Below are positions 22,578 to 34,038 of a stretch of DNA of 64,000 nt, piece by piece. How positions within the stretch are numbered: position 1 is the first letter of the stretch; each line of letters opens with the position of its first letter. The DNA is taken from NCBI GenBank assembly GCA_904063045.1, contig CAJFCJ010000023.1, positions 310,001-374,000 of the forward strand, written 5' to 3'. Under the pieces are notes generated by a model that was not told the origin of the DNA, did no database searches, and worked only from the letters and a program-made list of their open reading frames with translations. This stretch comes from Dimorphilus gyrociliatus. Lineage: Eukaryota; Annelida; Polychaeta; Dinophilidae. The position numbers and the translations under genes are program-made.

Positions 22578-25500
22578 TTATATTCTTTCGCCCAAAGTGC
22601 CATCGTCCTTTTTCAAGCCCGAATGCAATTGGAAGTAATGCTGAGGGCAATAAGGTTGTTGATTTGGATGTTGAGGATGAATATTGCAGTCTGAGATATC
22701 TGAATATGTATGCTCCTCTTTACGTAAAGTTGGAATTGGAGGTAATGTATGCTGTTTGCATTTGGATTCTGAAGATATCCACGCTAAAGCTTCTTTTTTC
22801 AACCTTTTACCCTTTTGCCTAATAATTTGATCGTAATTTAGTTATTAATAGTAAGAGTTCATGACCCTCTTTCTAATTAACTTACCACTCTAAATAGACT
22901 AGACCAACAACTAGAATTATCACACCCAAAATAAGAGACGCCGCTATTATTAAAGCTATTAAAACACCTGAAAAAGTAAATGTGGTATCTTAATCAAATG
23001 GACTCTCTTTAAATTTACATAAATTAGCATTTCAATTATTACTCTTGTCAGTTTTGTAGTATTATTAATATAAATATTCCTATTTTCTCTTTTCCAACTG
23101 ACTATATCTTTTGTGCAATCTGTTTTTTATCTCTCTCTCTCTCTTTCCTTCTCATTTAAACGTTTTTACAACAACTACAAACCATGTGGGATCCCTCCTA
23201 ATTCACTTTTTGACCCAGCAGTTTCAGGGCAAGCTCTCTCTTCCGCTTTTGGTCCTACCCATATGCTGTTTTCGCATCTTAAGCTCCATCTAGCTTCTGT
23301 TGAATCATTACAACCTAACGCTAAATTTGTAGACAATTTTTTTAACCAGCCACCAGATGGAGCTTTTACTTCTGGACATGATCGGCGAGCTGGAAATGGA
23401 AGAATTCTGTACTACGGTGTTAACGGTTCAGAGTCACAGTTAAACAAAATAAAATAGACAAGAGATGGCGCTGCCTAAAAGCCGGTTGTACGGGAACGGA
23501 GGAAGGGAAGAGAACTAAAAAACTTACGCTCGTAGTAGATGAGGAATCGGCTGTTTTGTTTGCTAGGAGGAGTTATTTGATCAGCGATAAGTATATCAAC
23601 TGTATTCCACCGACTTCTCCAAAGTTCGGACGTCCTATTGGAACCTCCGCAAATTTCCTTTTCGAGGGAACCGTCTCGGACATGAGCATATCTAATGCAA
23701 TTTTTGGAGCGCGTATAATTGAATTTATCGGTCGCCAGATCAATCAAGCGCAAATGTAGATTATAACCCTCACGAGTTTTCAGCCGAAATGTGCAAGGGT
23801 ACCGGAAACCGTGGGTAAGGGAGGCGAGAATATAACCAGGACTGGAAACCTGCAACAACTGAGTTTCGCCGTTGAAAGAGCAAGTCGCGGCTGTAATGAT
23901 TTGTAATAGTTTTAAAGGCTGATTAGCGATCGATAAATGCGGCAACCGCCCTCCTACTGACCGCTTATGCATTCGTAATCCACTCCTAAAGCCATCCTTA
24001 ACCTCATATTGGTGCACGGCTTAGAAGAGTCGAGGCTCTCATCGGGAACGTTCACTTGGCACGTTTCCTGACCGGAGCAAAGCAAATCGAGTTTTGGTAG
24101 GACATTGGCAGTGCAGACGTCGTCTATTTCAATGTCGTCCATCTGAGGACATTCCGAGTTGTATAGCTGACCATATATAGCTGATCTAATTAACACGTAT
24201 TCCTTGTTAGCCGAATCACTCCGGGTGGAGGATTTACATTTCGGAGAGAATTCCTTTCCGGGACAAACGTATTCAGCTGTTAAAGAGACCGAAATATTAT
24301 AGAAATAATATACGACAAACTAAAATAAGAAAAAAAAGGTTCGAAGAATAGAATGGATGAGAAACAAAAGGGGAAGAAGAGCGAAACAGAGTGAGAGAGA
24401 GAAAAAAAGAGGAAAAAAAAGTGCAAACGAATCTTTGAGCCGGCTGCTAGGGATTTGTTTATTTAGACAGCTATCGGTATCTATTGGGAGGAAAAAGGGG
24501 TGCTGCGGTCGAATTAATGCTCTTTTGTTCGACTTCTCTTTAAATAGAAACGATTTTCGTGTCGCGAATCGGTCAGTTCTAATTTACATATTCGATAATC
24601 GTCCTGAGAACGAAGCATCTGTCTCCAGCTGGGGAATTGCTTAATGGGTGGACTGAGCAAATTCATGCAAGTCTCAAATCAGTTCTAATCATAGAGACGG
24701 GTGTTTTCTTTCAATTAAAAATGGGCGTGTTAGTATAGAAGTAGATACAAAATGTTTTTGTACACGTAAAATAATTTGTCACTAATCTTTTAATTAATCC
24801 ATAATTACTACGAAGTCAGGTTATATTTATATCGCATCAAATACTTTCTATATATTCTGGCTTAGCAATTCGCTATACATTAAATATTACTAACAAATTT
24901 CCCTTTGTCGTGTGAATCATAATCAACTTATACTTTTTATAAACGTCCGTACACGTATGATTTTATTCTATTTTCTTGCATTCTCTCTCTATCTCTCTCT
25001 CTCTCTCGCTATCACTCTCTTATTCTGTCTCTCTCTCCCGCTGCCATTCCCTTTCGCAATCAGACCACATTCCCTCTATATACATTAGTCTTTCCTCTAT
25101 TTTACTCCTGTTAGCTTTACTTAATTCTATAAATGAAGCCAACTCTTTATTATTTCTCCAAAATTTTTCCTTCCTCTCTTTTCTCTCTTTTCCTCTCAGC
25201 ACATCCCTATTTCTCTTTGTCTCTTTCCTTATTCTACGCTATCTCCTTATGTCAATAAAACTCTTAAACATTCCCCAGCTTCTTTTCTTAGCAATCAACT
25301 GAGTCTTTATTTGTTAATTACTTGCTGCATTCTCATCGCCTCTAATAGGCAAACAAAATTCACGAAGCGTGCTTTACGGAAAATGCTCTTCTTTACCCGA
25401 TATCAACCATCTGATGGATTCATTTTGATGATATTTTGCAAAGGCATTTCTTACGTTGGCAAATTGGCTAAAGGTAGATAATTAGAGGGGAAAAAGGGGA

Positions 25501-27188
25501 AGATAGCTGCATCATAATCAAGTAGAAATTGTAGAGTTCTTTCTTGACTCGAAGAAATAGAAGCAGGGATGCATTAAATTTCAAATGGAAAAGAAGGAGA
25601 GGAAAACAAATAGAGCTTACATTAAGAGAGGATGGAAGGGAGAAGGAATTAATGGTTGAATGAATGGATAAATGAATGAATTTAAGAACGAATGAATGAT
25701 TCTGTATATCTACCCAAAACAAAAATACGAGATGTACGTAAAGAAGATAGATAAGTTTAGAGTGAAAGATATACTGTATACTCAGTATACTTTATATAGA
25801 TATAAACAAGTAGGGTAGATAGATCCTTTAGTATTGCAGACAGTAAAGAAAGAAGTGGCGGATAAATAGCTTACATAATTGCGTATATTCAATGCATATA
25901 TCATACTCTTTACACTTGAAAACAGTACATTCTGCAGCACAGGATATAGCTAAAGATTCCTACAGAGAATAGATAACTATGAGAGAGACGTAGACAAAAA
26001 GACAGAGGGAGAGAGAGAGAGAGAGAGCGAACTCGCTTATGCCGGTTTTGTTCTATAGAATTTCTAATGCTAAAGTATAATGTATATAGTATTTTCGTTG
26101 TAATTAAATTTATTAAAATGTAGGTCGAGGATCTTATAACGACAAAGTCTAAAATTGGAAAGGATGTCATAAAAGGTACTCGACACGAAAAAATTCTCAA
26201 CAGCGTTCATTTTGAATGTCTTGTCATAAGCCCCATTCTAGATATAGGTTAGACTCATCAAATTAATCCCTATTATCTACAAAAAGACTTTATCCACTGT
26301 TCTTTCTATAGTTTTTTTTTAAAAAAAAAAAAGAGAGAAAAAGGAAAAAAATAAAAAGCAAAAAGTTGAAATGAATGAAAAGAAAAAAAACTCAACAAAA
26401 AAAAGAAAAAAACAAGAGAGAAATCAATAAAAAATTTTTGAAACAAAAATATTTCGTACCCTCATTTAAGCTTACAAATAGAACAAAGGATTCGATAGAA
26501 TATATAGTGAAAAAATCGGAATATTATCCTCATATGCGATTTTATCAAATAGGTTTATTTAAATTAAATATATACAGCTTATAAATTGTACATATAGAAT
26601 ATACGTTAAATATAAATTACATATATAATGTACTTTATATCATAGGCCATTAAATATAAATATTTCATATTCCGTGCTAATAATTATTTATATATTATCA
26701 ACCGTCACGATTTAACTTTATTAACAATATTACCTTATTAAATAACCCTTTTCTTTTTATTAATAATATCCTTCAGACGCCGCTTTAGACACTTTATTTT
26801 ATCAAGATCTTACTAAGTAGTGAATAAGCTTGCTACGCATGTATCGGCGCCTCTATGTGTATATATTTTAATGAATTAGAATATCTTACACAGATAATCA
26901 TATCCTATTTTAGTAATTTTTTATCATTCTCCTCTATTCCTTTTCATTTTATGAATTCTGAATGGTCAGGGATTTTGCAATGAAAACTGATTAAATTTAC
27001 TATCCGTCAAACTTGGCCTTTGCGCCACGCGTTCTCTTTCACTTCCGTTACTCACCATTTTCCATCTCTAACGGGCCTCTATGTTTTACTTCTACGAACG
27101 AATTACATACATACACAGAAGATGTTGGAGAGTATGAAGAGTTCATTTATTCCATTGTTTTCTTCAGTTGACATATAGAACGGTTTGT

Positions 27189-27235
<47 letters not shown>

Positions 27236-27503
27236 AACAGAGACGTAAACAGAGAAAGGGTAGAAGAAACAAACTAATGTTAATCATGCTAAAAAAATAT
27301 ATTTGTTAAAGAAGGGAATAGGAAGTAGAGGAGAGGGAGCGAGGCAGGGAACGGAGAAGAAAATTGAATAAAGTTGTAGATTTAGGAAATCGCTAAATAG
27401 AAAAGCAAGGAAAATTTATGAAATTACCTAATGTTTTATCTGTGGTACTTGAGAAAAAAATGAATTGAAGAGAAGCCGTAAAGGCGTAGAATTGATATTT
27501 CAT
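22578..27503 (-). CDS. Gal-lectin / CUB / sushi single-pass receptor
   Basis: Six exons in perfect phase: 27503-27428, 24276-23962, 23890-23528, 23389-23183, 22967-22886 and 22818-22578, about 427 aa. Exon 1 encodes a signal peptide (MKYQFYAFTASLQFIFF). Residues about 26-130 form a SUEL-type galactose-binding lectin domain (IRSAIYGQLYNSECPQ, LCSGQETCQVNV, MRLRMALGVDYEC). Residues about 131-250 look like a four-Cys CUB domain. Residues about 253-305 form a sushi/CCP module (four Cys with the conserved GW and W). Exon 5 is a clean TM helix (VLIALIIAASLILGVIILVV). The tail of about 80 aa is His/Gln/Pro-rich with one Tyr in HTYSDI. The parts suggest an extracellular carbohydrate- or protein-recognition receptor, with immune, adhesion and developmental roles all possible. 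The 3.1 kb first intron is the only long one. Confidence 0.85.
26312..26332. repeat. T9/A12 junction palindrome
   Basis: A T run is followed immediately by an A run inside intron 1 of the receptor gene. It has the same form as 264-284 and 59713-59729. Confidence 0.9.
27187..27231. repeat. (TG)n(AG)n compound microsatellite
   Basis: A short TG run passes into a long perfect AG run, about 200 bases inside intron 1 of the receptor gene. Confidence 0.95.
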
Positions 27504-27654
27504 CTTCGAACGCCGGCAGACGTTTGAAAGAGCTTCAGTTAGGGCGCATGCGCACAAATATCAGAATTTCTTCCAATTGGCGCCTGCCGTTCGAATTGGC
27601 AATTAAATAGCGTATGAAATGTAGCCTTTTATCTTTGTCAAAGTAAAAATCTGT
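27504..27654. promoter_or_regulatory. Candidate bidirectional promoter with NRF1-type palindrome
   Basis: The receptor start codon (minus, 27503) and a plus-strand ATG (27655) face away from each other across 151 bases. In the middle lies GCGCATGCGC (27544-27553), the core of the NRF1/ewg recognition palindrome. Near-inverted flanks TTCGAACGCCGGCAG and CTGCCGTTCGAA lie on either side. The segment is markedly GC-richer than its surroundings. Start sites are not visible from sequence. Confidence 0.45.
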
Positions 27655-27717
27655 ATGGCAGCTAAACTGTCTGCGTTCGAAGCGCAAGTTATTCTCTCTT
27701 CAATCTTTAATCATCAA
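27655..27717 (+). CDS. Candidate first coding exon of a divergent plus-strand gene
   Basis: An ATG followed by MAAKLSAFEAQVILSSIFNH and a possible donor (CAA|GTACCA) just after 27717; an earlier GT after codon 11 is another option. The reading then degenerates into pyrimidine-rich sequence. No downstream exon could be linked, so the call rests on the start codon, codon character and promoter context. Confidence 0.22.
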
Positions 27718-30700
27718 GTACCAATAAGATTTTTATTGTTTCCTCTTTCTCTAAGCTTTCTTCTGGCGTCTTATTCTAACTGTTCTAAATGTTTTATCTT
27801 ATATAGTTTTTATAGTTTGTTTTTTTTTTCTATTCTCTTATCTGATTGGCCATTCCAATGTATTTTCCTTTGTATAATTTTTCAGTAATTAACTAATTCA
27901 TTCATTCAGTCAGTCAGTCAGTCACTCTGTCTCTCTTTCTTGTCCTCCTCCTCACTCTCTCTCTCTTTCTTCCTCCCTCCCTCCCTGTCGTCCTTTCTCA
28001 AAAGTGAATCACTAGAGGTCCGCCCACCACCAACGTAACTAGGCCTAGATGAACCTCTATTAGCTTGTTCATCATTTCCTTTTTACTCATACACGATACC
28101 CTTATCTCTAATAACTCACTTCCCATACACGCATGCGCGAGCCTAGTTTCGCGCACTTTTTTGAATTACTTAATTAGGAGAGGCTAAGAATCAAAGCTAT
28201 GCGCGTGACGACATTGAATTTTAGGCAATTAGAGCACAAAGCTGCTTAACGACGCTGGCTTTTTTTTTCTGTTTATTACACGCAATTGGCAGCCTTGGGG
28301 CCGATAAGGGTAACATTTTTTTTCTTCATTTCTCCTCCCACTTACACCTCTAAACTCCCCTCCACCCATATCCATAGCTTTCAATTTTTCGCTGGATTTT
28401 CTAGAAGCGGCAGAGCGGTAACTTGTCATTGCAACATACTTCTTGAATGTTACGTATGCCGCAGACATTTGGGCGCCATTTTATTGCGCCTGTGGTAATA
28501 TTCTGCATCAGTGATCAAAATATCAGTATGTATCATTGATTTCCTCCCGCCAATTCTAGTAACGCTTGCTTGATTTTTTCATTATCTTTTATAATTAGAA
28601 GAAAGCCGAAAGGTGATCGAGACTAGCGGAATTGGAAGAGGAAGAAAAGTAAGAGAGAGAGAGAGAGAGAATCTGTCTTATAAAAACTGCATATATAGTT
28701 ATATAGTTTGTATACAAGTGTTGTATAAAAACATCGAGTGAATGGCCTCGATCTAATAGCCTTTGTTTTTATTTTTTTACATTTTCATTAATACGTAATG
28801 AACCCTTGCGAATTCTTCCATTGATAAATTGATCAATTATCAAAAATAATTGCAAATGTAAAATACGTGAGCTGTCATAATTTCTCCCTCATTTTTTTCC
28901 ATTTTTCTTTCATTTTTGTTTTTATCTCTTTACCAGTCCCCTACCTTCACTTTTCTCCCTTCCTTTCCTTCCCTTCTTCTCATCAATGTTCCCCTTCAAC
29001 TTTTCCTTCTCTCTTCCACCCTTTCCCTCTTCTCCCAGTGCCTAGTTGTTGCCTATACCACCGTTAGTATTTTTTCCCCCTCGATATTGTTCATTTATTC
29101 ACTGTCGTCCCATTTCTTTTTAATTATTTAAAATATCCACCTGTCTTTTTCAATCTTCTTATTGATTGTTTTCTTTATTTTCTCTCATTTTATTCTTTCT
29201 TCTTAATTTATAATTTGGGTTAATGGAAAATGATTCTTTTAGATAAACATTCCTTTCTACTCGATTTACTCGACGCTACAACGGATAATCAATTGAATTG
29301 AAAGACTTGACGACAAAGTCACGGGCTGCATAGGTCAAAAAGAGGAGGAGAGCAAAGAAAGGAGTTGGGAAAAAAAAAGAAATGGAATTCGACAAGAGCT
29401 GGGTGTTGGTCAGTGAAAAGCAAGGCGATAAATAAAGGAAAAAGAAGAAGAAGAAGAGCAATGGTCGTTATGCATGGCTATATAAGAGAGAAAGGAAGAT
29501 CATTTCTCATTCTTACTGACATTTACACAGACGTCCAATCTGACATTTATCATTATCCTCAAGACACGAACTGCGTTTAGGACGTTGTAGAAACTACTGA
29601 TTCCGTTTCGCGGGAGCAGATGTTACCTTTCTCGAATAGAATTTACAGGTAATTGATAGGGAAACAGACGAGATTTTCAACTTTTTATTCCTTTTCTTTC
29701 ACAATTAATGAGGAAAATCGGATGTATACGAAATAGTAGTGATTAGTTTATTCCGGATAATTGATTGTTTTTTTACCTGAATCAAGCGCTAGTCTTGACA
29801 AATGAATAAAACAAACAGCCTAATAAAAGCACGTAGCTCTTTTATCCTTTATCGTACAATCAGGAGTCTCTCTCTCTCCCCATCTTTTCCCTATCTCCTC
29901 TCTTACACAATATTCACCTCTTTACCTATTTCCGTTGAAGATGCCTCTTAAAAAATGAACAGATGGTTGATTTTGTCTAATATTTTATCAGCTGTCTTTT
30001 TTTCTCGGTTATAAAAGCGATTGATTAAGACGTCTAATCGTTTGAAATTACATAATTACTCTCCTCTCTAAATGAGTAATGTGGTGATTTTTCTCTTTTT
30101 TTTTATTGTATAATAAAAACTATAGAAAAATCTGTTCATTCAATTGAAAAATGAAAGTCTTTGTTAAAATAAGCTATGAGTTATCATTGGTATATTATAC
30201 AAAGCAAATATATATATATATATATAGATAGATTAGAGAGAGAGAGAGGGAGAGGCGAAAAAGTTCTATAGAATATGTTGAAAATATACACGCACCCCGG
30301 CGCCTTTTCCCAAATATTTTATTATTTTGCCTAAAAAAAAAATCCCATTAGCAATCTATAAAAGTAGACCGAAAAAAATTACATATACAGTATACTGTGT
30401 ATACAGAACAACTTGAAACGTTTCGATCAGGTCTAAACGGATTCTTTATTTAAAGAATATAGGCACTCGATCCTTGAGGAAAGCAGATTTATTCCTTATA
30501 GATTGTTCCGATAGGTGGCAGCACTAACAAAGGTAGGTAATTGTATTTTTCAATCGCATTAACGCAGGCAAATAATGCAATCCAAAAAAGAGATTATGGG
30601 TATTAAAATACGGTAAAAGGAACACGGAAGAGCAATATAAATCACCAACTTGAATGATGAGGTTTTATTAGAAAAACCTTTTATTCAATTACTTTTAAAT

Positions 30701-33700
30701 AGACGACGAAGAAAAAGATTGGAATGATTACGAGAAAGAGCGAAAAGAAAAAGAAACGAAAAACAACTACCTTACGACTTAATAGATTAATAAGTTAATT
30801 AATTAGTTAATTAATTGACTAATTAACTCAAGTTTGATAAATTTAACGCTGGCAATATTCGTTTTTCTCTTCCAATCTTTCTAGTAAACTAATTATCCAA
30901 AGTTTTTATGAGAACGGTATAGTATATAAGATCTTTCCAACTAGCAGAGATCTTGTTCTATCCTTTACCATTAGCAAGAATTGATGCTTATGAAGGTGAT
31001 GTTGATGGTGACGGTCGTGAGATGTCTAGGGGGACGTTTATGAATGAAAAAGCGTTTTTTTGATTGACAAGTAAACTGAAAATCTTTAAAAGCATTTTCC
31101 ACCGAAGGAAAACGAGCAAAGAGTATCGTTTTAAAAAGTGCAATATGCGAAATCAAATATTTTTTATGCAGCAAGCCGTAAAAAATTTGCAGGTGTTTGC
31201 TGCAAGAGATCCGATACTACTACTGGAACAGCATCTACACAGAATAAAAGCATCGGTGTAAAGAAGAGTAGATGAAAAAAGCTGTATCTAAATATAAAAC
31301 TATGTACTTAATATACAATATACAATCGCAGACTCTGTACTGCAATTTATATAAAGGGATCTGCTAATATATGGATGTGTCCGCAATGAACATATTGCGG
31401 TGCGAAAAAGAAAGCGTTTTAGCAAGATTTTTTACGGTTGTCGTTTTTATGAAAGAAAAGTGTGAGAGTGAAGAAAAACGGGGAAGAAGAAGAGAAGGAA
31501 AACGAAAATTGGGGAAAGGAGAAAAAAATTAAAAATATCCTATCAAAGATTAAAAGTATTGTAATTTATCTTTTAATCTATTCTTCTCCCTTCAACCTAT
31601 TCATAAATGAACAATTAATAAATGGATTTTGCAAAGAGATATACTTCAAGTACTTCTTTCAATTGAACACAAAGAAACGCTCTTTAATAATCAGTCATTT
31701 ATAATTTTCTTCCTCTTTTGTTTATATTATATCTAAACAAATAAGATTTGCGTTTCTAGCAAATTGACACTATTTCATGTTTCTTTTTTTACCACTTATA
31801 AAACTCATTCTCTTCTATTTTCCATCTACTAGTGGTTATCTTCCCTACTCGGCTCTCTTCAAATGGTTCTTTTCACTGCCCCTTCCCCTACCTACTACCT
31901 AACCCAACCGATATCCTCAGGGAGTAAGAGAGCCGTTTTCGATTTAATAAGCCCATAATATATAAGGGGAAATGAGAGTAAAATAGCTAAGCTAGAGAGA
32001 CCTATAATTCTTTAAGGGAATCTATTTTTTAACCCGTTTTTTATAGCCCCGCTTATTTTCCTTTCAATCCTTCTTCACTAACACCATTTCATTTTAACAT
32101 TGATGAGGAAAGTGGCACTCGCGTTTGCTAAAGAGAAAAGTACAGTATATATGGAGACTACAAGTAGCAGAAGAATAAGAAATAATAATAAATTAATTGC
32201 AATAATAATTTATTAATAAAATGAATAAAAAAGCTGATTGGTTCAAGAAAAGAAATAGAGAAAAACAAACAAATAAACAAACAAGAAAAGCTTGTTAACA
32301 AAAATTTTATCTTAACTTTGAAAAAAAAAATGACAAAATATGTTTCTGTTATCATTATTACTTTCTAAGTTTCGTTTCTGTTCTCACTGTTCTTCTCTTC
32401 TTTTCCAATGGAAAGAGAGAGACAGGGAGAGAGAAAGTTAACAGTGTATAAACAGATATATACAAGTATATATATATGTTGCTATATGCTGTAAATGAAA
32501 ACGTTAGCAAGTATCAATATACACTGTATGGTACAGTGGAATTATTTTTTACTCTATAATGCATATACTGTATATAATAAACCGGAAGGAAAAAAATTAT
32601 CATTATGAACTTGCACACACATCACAGCCGATTGCAAATGAGCTTTTTCATTTTGTTTTTACTTTTATCATCTATTAACATCCAGGTAAAACACAATAGA
32701 AACTATAAAAAGTATCGACAGCAGTAATAAGGAAGAAAAACTGGAATTGTTTGCATAGCATCAGAAAAAATATGGAGATAGATAGAATGAAATGCATCAC
32801 AGCAAAGCATTTGATCCACAAAAGAGAGAGACGCCGTATTTATTACATCAAACAAATATAAACAAAAATTTTCTCTTAATTGTTTTGTTCCAAAAGTCCA
32901 AAAAACAAACAAACAAATAGAATATAAATTGAATGTATATATAAATGTACTAAATACATGCATAGAATATATTTAGTATACAGTAAACAGAAGAAAAAGT
33001 ATTGCATTAACTGCAATTTATATAGTGATTATCAAATGGTCATTCTTGAGAAAGTATTTACTCACAGACTCAACAACTTGACTGGAACTGACGTTGTTTG
33101 AATATTTTAAACGAATTTCATTTCTTTCATTTTACTTTAATAGAAACAAAGTTGTAAATGATATAGAGTGAAAAAAAAAAGCATTTCCAATAAATAAGGC
33201 GCCAACACAGTATATACTGCATATATATTACATGCAAAATACACATTGTATATGATAAATACTGTATATACATGAATTTCACAATTTTCTTTATATATAT
33301 ATAAAGAATAGACTGTTTAAGCACACTTGAATAATTGAATTCTTTTTATCTTTTTTATAATTTCTTCTTTGTTTTTTAAGTGCTTTATTTTTTTTACTTT
33401 TCTCTTGTTTCATTTATCGTACAACATAAGATATATTAGTATATATACGAACATATATACATATATATATATTGCAAAACATTTACATCATATATACTGC
33501 ATATATACTTTTTATGTTATAGAAAGTATATATTCTAATTTTGTACGTTTATAAAAGAACAGGTACGCTTACGATTTTTTAACTAATTACCCTTATATTC
33601 CCTTGGAAAAATTTTTTATATTCCTTTTTTTACAATTAAACCAAGCAAAAATTTCTATTTCAAATCAATTTTTTTTTCTCTTCTTTTATCTTTTCTAATA

Positions 33701-34038
33701 GGAAAACATTAAATTTTTATTACTTCTACCCTTTTCCTCGTCCTTATGGAGACATTATGTTTATAATATTAAAAATTGGCTAAAAAAAGGAATACTCTCT
33801 ATGCTTTCTTAGACTGACAAATGAACACTTTTTGGATGGATGGAAGAAGAAGATACATGAAGAAGTGGAACAGTCAGAGTACGGATGAGTGGAGGAGGAG
33901 GAGGAATAAGAGAAGGAAGAAAGAGAAAAACGAACAGTAAATGAGAATATACGAGATACAAAATTACCCAATAACTTAAAACTTGTGGAAATAAATGATA
34001 TAGAATATCATTCAAGAGAAAGGAACCGATGGAAAATG
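27718..34038. other. 6 kb without a convincing gene
   Basis: Holds a (CAGT)n run at 27907, pyrimidine-rich tracts at 27920-27990 and 28900-29150, a second NRF1-like CGCATGCGCG at 28130-28139, a GC-richer block at 28230-28560, and short open segments on both strands at 29365-29580 and 31064-31261. None can be tied together by splice phase. TTAATTAA clusters occur near 30790-30830, and several ATACAGTAT-type palindromes lie at 30.4-33.5 kb. The right end contains the castor 3' UTR. Confidence 0.5.
28130..28139. promoter_or_regulatory. NRF1-like site
   Basis: CGCATGCGCG, the second such palindrome within 600 bases, next to a GC-richer block. On the minus strand that block contains the YY1-like AAAATGGCGCC (28472-28482) followed by an ATG-initiated open segment (28468-28229). 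It may be a second promoter; no gene could be closed from it. Confidence 0.3.

Larger units (their letters stand above)
24277..27427. other. Intron 1 of the Gal-lectin/CUB/sushi gene
   Basis: AT-rich, with a TC-rich tract at 24980-25040, a GA run near 26010, a T/A junction at 26312-26332 and a GA microsatellite at 27187-27231. A somewhat GC-richer patch at 24420-24650 is open for short stretches but does not splice in phase to the flanking exons. No nested gene is supported. Confidence 0.6.

Noticed and set aside
22439-22822. 127-codon plus-strand ORF
   Set aside because: Overlaps the last exon of the receptor gene, whose minus-strand frame continues in phase from the TM exon.
23113-23457. 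114-codon plus-strand ORF resembling a globular domain
   Set aside because: The minus strand encodes a sushi module with four Cys and matching splice phases over the same bases.
27187-27231. GA/TC microsatellites as GAGA-factor sites
   Set aside because: GA runs are spread across introns, UTRs and intergenic DNA with no preference for starts, so a regulatory claim is not supported.
28867-29131. Overlapping plus-strand ORFs rich in Ser/Pro/Phe
   Set aside because: Pyrimidine-rich low-complexity DNA; no second exon or motif.
29365-29580. 71-codon plus-strand ORF beginning MGKKKKWNSTRAG
   Set aside because: Starts in a purine tract with an arginine run. The later part is slightly protein-like but has no splice partner or homologue I recognise.
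31064-31261. 65-codon plus-strand ORF with an overlapping minus ORF
   Set aside because: No ATG at its start, no family, and the in-frame AG/GT sites give conflicting exon options.
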